Assembly: GCF_031377265.1 (NCBI RefSeq)
Contig: NZ_JANMET010000146.1
Span: forward strand, 1 to 11,639
Reading direction: 5' to 3'
Source of the DNA: JAUYQR01 sp031377265
Lineage (GTDB): Bacteria; Pseudomonadota; Alphaproteobacteria; Rhodobacterales; Rhodobacteraceae
Length of the DNA: 11,639 nt
A model generated the notes under the pieces. It searched no databases. It was not told the origin of the DNA and was given only the letters and a program-made list of their open reading frames with translations. Positions 1 through 6,035 of this stretch are shown in pieces (positions within the stretch are counted from its first letter, which is position 1; the number at the start of each line of letters is the position of its first letter). A program made the position numbers and the translations under genes.

Positions 1-287
1 GCCTGTTCGAGGCTGCGCACGAAACCGGCCCCGGCGTTGTTGACCAGAACGTCGATCCGGCCTTCGCGGGCGATCACGTCAGCCACGGCAGCGCTGATGC
101 TGGCATCGTCTTGCACATCCAGTTGCAGAACCGTCAGCGGCAGACCTGCCGCCGCCGCATCGAGCGGGCCGCGTTTTGCAAGGTCGCGCATCGTTGCATA
201 GACCTTGTGGCCGGCCCTTGCGGCCTGCACGGACAGGCTGGCGCCCAGACCGGAGGACGTGCCGGTGATGAGGATGACCTTTGACAT
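1..287 (-). CDS. SDR-family oxidoreductase, N-terminal part (cut by window edge)
   Basis: The first 95 residues of a short-chain dehydrogenase/reductase, reading leftward off the window. The start is ATG at 287-285, preceded by AGGAG with 8 bases of spacing. The Rossmann dinucleotide-binding motif TGTSSGLG is at residues 8-15, the DV pair that commonly contacts the adenine ring is at 57-58, and the structural NNAG motif is at 83-86. The catalytic Ser-Tyr-Lys would lie beyond the edge. The substrate cannot be told from this part. It lies 60 bp downstream of crtC on the same strand with its own ribosome-binding site, so it may be co-transcribed with crtD-crtC. In the Rhodobacter clusters I know, tspO and crtIB follow crtC, so this gene is either an insertion or a cluster boundary. 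The family call is secure; a role in pigment synthesis is only a guess. Confidence 0.9.
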   Translation of the reverse strand, partial: MSKVILITGTSSGLGASLSVQAARAGHKVYATMRDLAKRGPLDAAAAGLPLTVLQLDVQDDASISAAVADVIAREGRIDVLVNNAGAGFVRSLEQ

Positions 288-347
288 TCGGGTGGCTCCT
301 GTAAACGCTCCGCGCGGGAGTATTTGTGTAGGGAGCAAATCAGAAGT

Positions 348-1217
348 TCAGTCGAAAGACCAGTTCCGGCGCCGGGGAACGCGCAGCGCGATCATCGGTT
401 TCAGCCAAGGTTGGCGGTAACGGACCAGATCAAGGGCCTCGTGGACGCCGGTGGTGGGTTCGCCATCGATCGTGGTTTGCACCAGGCTGCGGGAATAAAA
501 CGGCGCATCCAGCATGTTGAGGCGCTGCTTTGGGGAGGTGCCGGGATCGGCGCGGGTTTCGCGGCGCACCTGCCAGAGGCTGCGGCGAAAGCGGGTCAGC
601 GGCGGCGGGGTGATTTCGCGGACCTGACCTGCGGCATCGATTTCGACGCCAAGCGCCAGTTTCGAGCCGTCGATACGGGTGGCATCGTAAAAGCACACCG
701 CACGGTCGCGCAGCGGATAGCGGCCCCAGGTCCAGAACCGGAAGTCGGCCTCAAGCGCGGCGGAGCCGAAATTGGCGTCAAAATAGCCGTGCCCCTGCCA
801 GCGGTGGCCTTGGGTCAGGTTCACCTCGATATGCGCGGTGGGGGCGAAGGGGCGCCAGATATGGCGGGCATCGGGGGTCAGCAGCACCTCGGTATCGGTG
901 ATGGCTTGCGGCGTCAGGGTGATGGTACCGCGCACCGGGGTTACCAGTGGCGGGGCGGCGATTTCATTAACCGTTACAATCAGTTGATGGCCGTTCCAGT
1001 GCATTGACGAGGGGCCGACCTGCAGAGTGTCGCGCGATTGGCGCAAGGCCGGGCGGCCACGGTCTGTCATCGTGAAGCGCGCGCCGGGGCCGTAGGTGGC
1101 GACGTTGATGCAGGCGTGATCTTGCGGATCGCGCCTGCCGGACCAGCGATACCACGGCGAAAACACCGATCCGATGAAGCCGATCACCGACAGCGCGCGG
1201 CTGCCATCATCAGACAC
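348..1217 (-). CDS. crtC: CrtC, hydroxyneurosporene synthase (carotenoid 1,2-hydratase)
   Basis: CrtC adds water across the terminal 1,2 double bond of neurosporene or its derivatives, the first tailoring step of the spheroidene pathway at the membrane. The reading frame shows the family's typical segments: GSVFSPWYRWSGRRDP, HACINVATYG, RFTMTDRGRPALRQS, then FWTWGRYPLRDRAVCFYDA toward the C-terminus. The stop is TGA at 350-348. The start is uncertain. The frame is open far into crtD, but the first usable start after crtD ends is GTG at 1217-1215, giving 289 residues, close to the roughly 280 I recall for R. capsulatus CrtC. Its Shine-Dalgarno match is weak. In-frame codons just upstream encode PDGYAWWYIDG, which looks like genuine CrtC N-terminal sequence but has no ATG, GTG or TTG in front of it. 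A second GTG lies at 1187. Translation is probably coupled to crtD, whose stop is at 1259-1261. Confidence 0.9.
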   Translation of the reverse strand: MSDDGSRALSVIGFIGSVFSPWYRWSGRRDPQDHACINVATYGPGARFTMTDRGRPALRQSRDTLQVGPSSMHWNGHQLIVTVNEIAAPPLVTPVRGTITLTPQAITDTEVLLTPDARHIWRPFAPTAHIEVNLTQGHRWQGHGYFDANFGSAALEADFRFWTWGRYPLRDRAVCFYDATRIDGSKLALGVEIDAAGQVREITPPPLTRFRRSLWQVRRETRADPGTSPKQRLNMLDAPFYSRSLVQTTIDGEPTTGVHEALDLVRYRQPWLKPMIALRVPRRRNWSFD

Positions 1218-1258
1218 CCCGTCGATGTACCACCAGGCATAGCCGTCAGGCGGGACGT

Positions 1259-2779
1259 CTACCGAGAAGTCGGGCCGCGCGCTATCGCCTCGGCCGCGTG
1301 CCGACCGGAGAGGGCTGCCATCGGCACCCCCGCCCCCGGATGCGCCCCCCCGCCCGCCAGATACAGGCCCGCCAGCGCCGTCGTTGCCGGGGGGCGCTGG
1401 AAAGCGGCCATCAACCCCTCGGGGCTGCGCCCGTAGATCGCCCCCTGCGAGCCCGGGAACAGTTGACCCAGCATCGCGGGCGTGGTCAGCGCCGGGGCCT
1501 GCGGTTGCGGCGAGAAGGTCAGGCCCTGAGCCTGAAGCCGGTCGAAGGTGCGGCTGGTGCATTGCGAAAACTCCTGGCCCTTGGCGGGGTGGCCCTTGGC
1601 GGGGTGGCCTGTGGCGGGGTGGCCTGCGGGGCCGTTGACGATGATCTCGAAGCGTTCAAGGGGCCGGGCCGGGGGGCCGGCGGCGCGATCCTCGGCGCAG
1701 AGGTAGAGGCTGGGGTCCACAGGCATCTGACCACGGCCGATCGGGCCGAATTCGGCCTTTGGATCAGCGCTGAAGAAGACATTGTGGTGGATCAGGTTCC
1801 GGGCAATGTCGCCTTGCGGGGTCGCGGCAAACGACCAGACCCAGGCCGACAGGCTGCGCGGCGCGGTGGCGCGGGGGGCCACGGCGGAGGCCGGGCCGGT
1901 GCCAAGCAGGCCTTGGGTCAGGGCCGCGGGATCGCCGTTGAAGACGCAGGCGGTGCAGGGCAGGGTGCTGCCGCCCTCGATCTGCACGCCGGTGACGCGG
2001 CCATGCTGGGTGACGATGCGGCTTGCGCGGGTGGCGTAGCGGATGCGGACGCCAAGGCGTTGCGCTTGCGTTGCCAAGGCAAGTGCCAGTTGGTGCATGC
2101 CGCCCTGTACCGCCCAGACGCCCTGCGCCTCGGCCCGCCAGATCAGCGACAGGACGGCGGGGGAATGGCTGGGGCGACCGCCGACGTAGGTGGCGTAGCG
2201 GGCGAACAGCTGGATGAGGCGGGGGTCACGGAAGTGCAGTCGCAACAGGCGCGTCAGGGTCATGCCGGGCATCAGCGCAGGCCACAGGCGCGGCTGGCGC
2301 AGGGCGGCGCGGGCGATCTGGCCGAGGTTCGGACTGGCTGCCTGCATCACCGGGATGTCGAAGGTCTTGAACAGGCGCGCCGACAGCTGGTCGAAGCGGC
2401 GGAAGGCCTGAGCCTCACGCGGGCCGGCGAAGGTTTCGATGGCGGCGAGCGTTGCGTCGGGGTCGGCGTGCAGGTCAAGGCGGCTGCCATCGGGCCACCA
2501 GTGGCGCGCAAGGATCGGCTGCGGGATCAGGGTCAGGTGATCCTCCAGCCGGGTTCCGGCAAGGGCGAAGAGATCGTCGAAGACATGGCGCAGGGTCAGG
2601 ACGGTGGGGCCTGCGTCCACCGGGCCGGCAGCCGAGGGCAGGGTGCGCATCTTGCCACCCGGGGTGGCGGCGGCTTCAACCAGCGTGACGGCTGCACCGG
2701 CGGCGGCAAGGCGGATGGCGGCAGCAAGGCCGCCCACGCCGGCACCGATCACCACCACTGTCTGGGTCTGCAGGTTCAT
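1259..2779 (-). CDS. crtD: CrtD, 1-hydroxycarotenoid (methoxyneurosporene) 3,4-desaturase
   Basis: A 506-residue FAD-dependent carotenoid desaturase of the phytoene-desaturase family. It introduces the 3,4 double bond into hydroxylated/methoxylated neurosporene in the spheroidene route. The N-terminal FAD-binding fold has VVVIGAGVGGLAAA (GxGxxG at residues 12-17), the acidic E35 that binds ribose, and PGGKM at 40-44. The C-terminal signature LYLAGGGAHPGAGVPMAALSG is near residues 472-492. The start is ATG at 2779-2777; no clear Shine-Dalgarno precedes it. It is transcribed divergently from crtE, from a shared control region with two PpsR-type palindromes. The frame ends in TAG at 1259-1261, about 40 bases before the first usable crtC start, so the two genes form one leftward unit. 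One oddity is a glycine-histidine-proline-alanine-lysine repeat near residues 386-400, described separately. CrtI is the closest alternative, but the pairing with crtC makes CrtD the better call. Confidence 0.95.
   Translation of the reverse strand: MNLQTQTVVVIGAGVGGLAAAIRLAAAGAAVTLVEAAATPGGKMRTLPSAAGPVDAGPTVLTLRHVFDDLFALAGTRLEDHLTLIPQPILARHWWPDGSRLDLHADPDATLAAIETFAGPREAQAFRRFDQLSARLFKTFDIPVMQAASPNLGQIARAALRQPRLWPALMPGMTLTRLLRLHFRDPRLIQLFARYATYVGGRPSHSPAVLSLIWRAEAQGVWAVQGGMHQLALALATQAQRLGVRIRYATRASRIVTQHGRVTGVQIEGGSTLPCTACVFNGDPAALTQGLLGTGPASAVAPRATAPRSLSAWVWSFAATPQGDIARNLIHHNVFFSADPKAEFGPIGRGQMPVDPSLYLCAEDRAAGPPARPLERFEIIVNGPAGHPATGHPAKGHPAKGQEFSQCTSRTFDRLQAQGLTFSPQPQAPALTTPAMLGQLFPGSQGAIYGRSPEGLMAAFQRPPATTALAGLYLAGGGAHPGAGVPMAALSGRHAAEAIARGPTSR
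1578..1622 (-). repeat. 15-bp in-frame tandem repeat within crtD
   Basis: Three head-to-tail 15-bp units on the + strand: cccttggcggggtgg at 1578-1592 and 1593-1607 (identical), and cctgtggcggggtgg at 1608-1622 (two differences). The next bases (cctgcgggg) look like a decayed fourth unit. On the coding strand they give GHPAT, GHPAK, GHPAK in CrtD. The unit is a multiple of three, so gain or loss of copies keeps the frame. This looks like replication slippage in a tolerant surface loop. Confidence 0.9.
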
Positions 2780-2807
2780 CGCGCAAGTCTAGCGGTGGGG
2801 GGCGGGG

Positions 2808-2849
2808 TGTCCATACAGAATTACAGTGATGTGTAAGTTTTTGTTTACA
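2808..2849. promoter_or_regulatory. Paired PpsR/CrtJ-type palindromes between crtD and crtE
   Basis: Two matches to TGT-N12-ACA, the recognition pattern of the PpsR/CrtJ redox and light repressor of photosynthesis genes. Site 1 is at 2808-2825 (TGTccatacagaattACA). Site 2 is at 2832-2849 (TGTAAgtttttgtTTACA) with five-base symmetric arms. They are 6 bp apart, which suits cooperative binding. They sit 29 bp before the crtD start and 67 bp before the crtE start, so one repressor pair could control both directions. On the minus strand a CTTACA/TATGGA pair spaced 16 bp falls inside the sites and could be the crtD promoter. No convincing -10 was found for crtE. Binding is inferred from the pattern. 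Confidence 0.8.
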
Positions 2850-2916
2850 GTCGCGCCCGGCTTGTGCAAGCTTTGGGCAACGACGATCAGGGCTGCAACG
2901 GCGGCGGGAGAGGGAC

Positions 2917-3801
2917 ATGGGCATCTCGGCACGAATCGAGGCGGCGGTGGCGGAGGCGATCCGGCTGGGGCAGGGGCGCGGCAGCGATGCGCCGGGACGG
3001 CTTGCTGCGGCGCTGGAGTATTCGGTTACGCCGGGTGGCGCGCGGATCCGGCCGACGATTCTGTTGAGTGTGGCGATGGCCTGCGGCGATGACCGGCCTG
3101 CCTTGAGCGATGCGGCGGCGGTGGCGCTGGAACTGATCCATTGCGCCAGTCTGGTGCACGACGACCTGCCGGCGTTTGACGATGCCGACATGCGGCGCGG
3201 CAAGCCCACGGTGCACAAGGCTTACGGCGAGCCGCTGGCGGTGCTGGCGGGCGACAGTCTGATCGTGCTGGCGTTTGAGGTGCTGGCGCGGGCGGCGGGC
3301 GATCAGCCACAGCGCGCGTTGCAGCTGGTCCGGGTGCTGGCGCAGCGCACCGGCATGCCGGGCGGGATTTGCGCCGGGCAGGCTTGGGAATCGGAGGCGC
3401 ATGTCAATCTGGGCGCGTATCACCGGGCCAAGACCGGGGCGCTGTTCATTGCCGCCACCCAGATGGGTGCGCTGGCCGCCGGACAAGAGGCCGAGCCGTG
3501 GGAAGAGCTGGGCGCGCGCATCGGCGAGGCGTTTCAAGTGGCTGATGATCTGAAGGACGCGCTGCTTTCGGCGCAGGAAATCGGCAAACCTGCGGGCCAG
3601 GATGCGGCACATGGGCGGCCCAACGCGGTTGCGCAATTGGGCGTGCAGGGCGCGGTGCGGCACCTGAAGGACATTCTTGGCGGGGCCATCGCGTCGATTC
3701 CATCCTGCCCCGGCGAGGCGCTGCTGGCGCAGATGGTGCGGGCCTATGCCGAAAAGATGACACCGGTAGACCTGCAGGCCAAGGTGGCAGGCGTTCGATG
3801 A
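2917..3801 (+). CDS. crtE: CrtE, geranylgeranyl diphosphate synthase
   Basis: A 294-residue trans-isoprenyl diphosphate synthase that condenses isopentenyl diphosphate with allylic diphosphates to make the C20 precursor of carotenoids and of the bacteriochlorophyll side chain. Visible motifs are GGARIRP at 40-46 (diphosphate binding), the first aspartate-rich motif DDLPAFDDAD at 82-91 with the arginines after it, the KT pair at 172-173, and the second aspartate motif VADDLKDA at 208-215. Starting at ATG 2917 leaves a purine-rich GGGAGAGGG just upstream. The gene is the first of the rightward unit and its TGA overlaps the crtF ATG (ATGA), indicating translational coupling. Expression is likely repressed by PpsR under oxygen through the two upstream palindromes. 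FPP synthase is an alternative by family, but the position next to crtF and crtD fixes the identity. Confidence 0.95.
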   Translation: MGISARIEAAVAEAIRLGQGRGSDAPGRLAAALEYSVTPGGARIRPTILLSVAMACGDDRPALSDAAAVALELIHCASLVHDDLPAFDDADMRRGKPTVHKAYGEPLAVLAGDSLIVLAFEVLARAAGDQPQRALQLVRVLAQRTGMPGGICAGQAWESEAHVNLGAYHRAKTGALFIAATQMGALAAGQEAEPWEELGARIGEAFQVADDLKDALLSAQEIGKPAGQDAAHGRPNAVAQLGVQGAVRHLKDILGGAIASIPSCPGEALLAQMVRAYAEKMTPVDLQAKVAGVR

Positions 3802-4961
3802 CCGAAGCGGCGCCGCGGCGCAAAGCGCCGGGCCCCGGTCTGGCGGCGCGGCTGGCAATGCAGCCGTGGTTTCACCGCTTTTGCGCCCGCATGCCGGGCT
3901 TGCGCCGCATCGCCAAGGGCGAAGGCGAGGCGTTGTTCGAGATCGTTTCAGGGTTTGTTCGCAGTCAGGCATTGCTGGCCCTGGTGGAACTGCGGGTGCT
4001 GCACCGGCTGGCCGAACGTGGTGCCGACACGGCGACATTGGCGCAGGGCTGTGCCATGACACCGGAACGGATGGCGATATTGCTGCAGGCGGGGGCGGCG
4101 CTGAAACTGATCCGGCGGCGCGGCGATCTGTGGCGGCTAACCCCGCGCGGGGCCGCGTTCCTGACGGTGCCAGGGCTTGCCGCGATGGTGCAGCATCACC
4201 CGGTTCTGTACCACGACCTGTCTGATCCGGTTGCATTTTTCCGGGGCGAGACGCAGCCAGAGCTGGCTGGGTTCTGGCCCTATGTGTTTGGTGCCGGTGG
4301 GGCCGAAGACCCGGAACTGGCGGCGCGCTATTCGGCGCTGATGGCCGACAGTCAGGGACTGGTGGCCGAAGATACGCTGCGGCTGGTCGATTTTCGCGGG
4401 ATCACGCAGCTGATGGATGTGGGCGGCGGCACCGGTGCGTTTCTGGCTGCGGTTGGTCGGGCGCACCCGAAGATCGCGCTGACGTTGTTCGACTTGCCCG
4501 CTGTGGTGGCTGGGGCCGAGGCGCGGCTGACCAGCACGGGTCTGACCAGCACGGGTCTGGCGAGCGCAGATCTGGCGAGCGCAGATCTGGCGGGCCGGGT
4601 GACGATCTGGCCCGGCAGCTTTCGTGACGATCCGTTGCCGCAAGGGGCGGATGCGATCAGCCTGATCCGGGTGTTGTATGACCATGCCGATGAAACGGTG
4701 GCGGCGCTGTTGGCCAGCGTGCTGGCCGCATTGCCACGCGGCGGGCGGCTGATCATCTCGGAGCCGATGTCGGGGGGGCTGCGTCCTGACCCCGCGACCG
4801 ATGTATATTTTGCCATCTACACGCTTGCGATGCAGACCGGACGCAGCCGATCTGCCGCAGAAATTGCTGAAATGTGCCGAATTGCCGGGTTTCAGGCAAT
4901 CAAGACGCATCCCGGACATCGCCCATACGTGACCTCGGCGGTGACCGCACAGCGCGACTGA
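3798..4961 (+). CDS. crtF: CrtF, demethylspheroidene (hydroxyneurosporene) O-methyltransferase
   Basis: A 387-residue SAM-dependent O-methyltransferase that methylates the tertiary hydroxyl made by CrtC, giving methoxy carotenoids such as spheroidene. The N-terminal half is a helical dimerisation/winged-helix domain (FVRSQALLALVELRVLHRLAE, about residues 53-73) typical of plant-type O-methyltransferases. The SAM-binding motif LMDVGGGTG is at residues 205-213, followed by LTLFDLPAVV and later LIRVLYDHADE and GGRLIISEPM. The ATG at 3798 overlaps the crtE stop by four bases. Between the SAM motif region and WPGSF, residues 244-263 are an expanded repeat (LTSTG twice, LASAD twice), described separately. 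A 129-bp gap with its own promoter elements follows before bchC. Confidence 0.95.
   Translation: MTEAAPRRKAPGPGLAARLAMQPWFHRFCARMPGLRRIAKGEGEALFEIVSGFVRSQALLALVELRVLHRLAERGADTATLAQGCAMTPERMAILLQAGAALKLIRRRGDLWRLTPRGAAFLTVPGLAAMVQHHPVLYHDLSDPVAFFRGETQPELAGFWPYVFGAGGAEDPELAARYSALMADSQGLVAEDTLRLVDFRGITQLMDVGGGTGAFLAAVGRAHPKIALTLFDLPAVVAGAEARLTSTGLTSTGLASADLASADLAGRVTIWPGSFRDDPLPQGADAISLIRVLYDHADETVAALLASVLAALPRGGRLIISEPMSGGLRPDPATDVYFAIYTLAMQTGRSRSAAEIAEMCRIAGFQAIKTHPGHRPYVTSAVTAQRD
4527..4586 (+). repeat. Two adjacent 15-bp in-frame tandem duplications within crtF
   Basis: Four consecutive 15-bp units: ctgaccagcacgggt at 4527-4541 and again at 4542-4556, then ctggcgagcgcagat at 4557-4571 and again at 4572-4586. 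A partial unit, ctggcg, follows. They encode LTSTG, LTSTG, LASAD, LASAD in frame. The two types are related to each other, suggesting an older duplication that diverged and then duplicated again unit by unit. The copies within each pair are identical, so the last events are recent. Confidence 0.95.
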
Positions 4962-4978
4962 CGATTAGTCAGCGGAAG

Positions 4979-5022
4979 TGTCTAATTTATTTGACAGTTC
5001 AGATTGTAAGGTTAGACTTACA
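4979..5022. promoter_or_regulatory. Paired PpsR/CrtJ-type palindromes upstream of bchC
   Basis: Two TGT-N12-ACA sites. Site 1 at 4979-4996 reads TGTCtaatttatttGACA; site 2 at 5005-5022 reads TGTAAGgttagaCTTACA, a perfect six-base-arm palindrome. The gap is 8 bp. This copies the arrangement described for the bchC promoter of Rhodobacter capsulatus, where CrtJ binds two palindromes 8 bp apart cooperatively over the -35 and -10 regions. Here site 1 ends in the -35 hexamer and site 2 covers the -10, so binding would block RNA polymerase directly. Confidence 0.9.
4991..5018 (+). promoter_or_regulatory. sigma70-like promoter of bchC
   Basis: TTGACA at 4991-4996 is a perfect -35 hexamer. TAGACT at 5013-5018, 16 bp downstream, matches the -10 consensus at 4 of 6 bases. 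It predicts an untranslated leader of roughly 65 bases before the bchC start, which includes the hairpin at 5046-5084. The region is AT-rich compared with its surroundings, as expected for a promoter. The -10 assignment is the less certain part. Confidence 0.7.
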
Positions 5023-5045
5023 CTATCAGATGGGTTTGCTGCCGA

Positions 5046-5084
5046 CTCCCCCCTCAGAGGGAAAGGCGCGGCCCAGAGGGGGAG
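5046..5084 (+). promoter_or_regulatory. Leader hairpin that may cover the bchC ribosome-binding site
   Basis: CTCCCCCCTC at 5046-5055 is complementary to GAGGGGGAG at 5076-5084, leaving one bulged C and a loop of about 20 bases. The 3' arm contains the GGGGGAG that would serve as the bchC Shine-Dalgarno, 6-7 bases before the TTG start. Folding would therefore hide the ribosome-binding site. The pairing is seen in the sequence; a regulatory effect is inference. Confidence 0.5.
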
Positions 5085-5090
5085 AGGCAC

Positions 5091-6035
5091 TTGAGAACCA
5101 CCGCTGTCATCTTGCACGGACCGAAGGACCTGGGGCTGGAAAGCCTTGGCCTGATTGCGCCGGGTGACGAGGATCTGGTGGTCGAAGTTGCCCATTCCGG
5201 CATTTCCACCGGCACGGAAAAACTGTTCTGGTCCGGCACGATGCCGCCGTTTCCGGGCATGGGCTATCCGCTGGTGCCGGGGTACGAGGCGTCGGGCGTG
5301 GTGGTCGAGGCCGGGGCGAATTCGGGCTTTTCGGTGGGCGAACATGTGTTCGTGCCGGGGGCCAATTGCTTTGCGGGCAATGTGAAGGGTCTGTTTGGCG
5401 GCGCATCGCGGCATCTGGTGACCAAGGCGGGCCGGGTGGCGCGGCTGGATGCCGGAATGGGGCCGCAGGGCGCGCTTCTGGCATTGGCGGCAACCGCGCG
5501 GCATGCGCTGGCCGGGTTCAACACCGCGTTGCCCGACCTGATCGTGGGGCATGGCACGCTGGGCCGGTTGCTGGCGCGGCTGACGGTGGCGGCGGGTGCG
5601 CCTGCGCCGACAGTCTGGGAAATCAACCCGGAGCGCCAGTCTGGCGCGGTGGGGTATGAGGTGATGTCGCCCGAGGATGATCCGCGCCGCGACTACCGTG
5701 CGATTTATGATGCGTCGGGGGCGGTGGGCCTGATCGACACGTTGATCCCGCGTCTTGCAAGGGGCGGCGAGGTTGTGCTGGCGGGGTTCTATACCGAACC
5801 CGTGGCCTTCGCCTTTCCGCCCGCCTTCATGAAAGAGGCGCGCATCCGCATTGCCAGCGAATGGACCCCGGAAGACCTGACCGCGACCCGGTCGCTGATC
5901 GAAAGCGGCGCGCTGTCGCTGGACGGTCTGATCACCCACACCCGCCCGGCGGCAGACGCCCCGGCGGCCTATGAACAGGCGTTCAGTGACGCCAACTGCT
6001 TGAAAATGATCCTTGATTGGAGTGGCCACGCATGA
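5091..6035 (+). CDS. bchC: BchC, 3-hydroxyethyl bacteriochlorophyllide a dehydrogenase
   Basis: A 314-residue medium-chain dehydrogenase-like enzyme that oxidises the C3 hydroxyethyl group to acetyl, late in bacteriochlorophyll a synthesis. The N-terminus GISTGTEKLFWSGTMP and FPGMGYPLVPGYEASG are typical of BchC. The NAD-binding loop is GHGTLG at residues 153-158. The start is TTG at 5091, chosen because it directly follows the Shine-Dalgarno-like GGGGGAGAGG and gives the family's N-terminus (RTTAVILHGPKDL). No ATG or GTG fits. The TGA stop overlaps the bchX ATG (ATGA), so the two are translationally coupled. It is the first gene of bchCXYZ and is likely repressed by PpsR through the two upstream palindromes. 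Confidence 0.95.
   Translation: MRTTAVILHGPKDLGLESLGLIAPGDEDLVVEVAHSGISTGTEKLFWSGTMPPFPGMGYPLVPGYEASGVVVEAGANSGFSVGEHVFVPGANCFAGNVKGLFGGASRHLVTKAGRVARLDAGMGPQGALLALAATARHALAGFNTALPDLIVGHGTLGRLLARLTVAAGAPAPTVWEINPERQSGAVGYEVMSPEDDPRRDYRAIYDASGAVGLIDTLIPRLARGGEVVLAGFYTEPVAFAFPPAFMKEARIRIASEWTPEDLTATRSLIESGALSLDGLITHTRPAADAPAAYEQAFSDANCLKMILDWSGHA

Noticed and set aside
322..340. Inverted repeat ATTTG-N9-CAAAT between crtC and the SDR gene
   Set aside because: Only five AT-rich pairs, partly overlapping the crtC end region; too weak to call a terminator or operator.
1218..1562. Extending crtC upstream to ATG at 1562
   Set aside because: It would overlap crtD by about 300 bases and the added residues are low-complexity Gly/Ala/Arg read out of the crtD frame.
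1298..2836. A 512-codon open frame on the + strand opposite crtD
   Set aside because: It is antisense to a clear FAD desaturase; long antisense frames are expected in GC-rich genes, and the predicted protein is low-complexity Gly/Arg/Ala without a domain.
3538..3561. Second aspartate motif of CrtE reads DDLKDA instead of DDILD
   Set aside because: Variation of this kind is normal in purple-bacterial CrtE; both aspartates are present, so activity is not in doubt.
2887..4236. A 449-codon minus-strand frame across crtE and crtF
   Set aside because: It spans two well-supported genes on the other strand and its Arg/Pro/His-rich translation matches no family I know.
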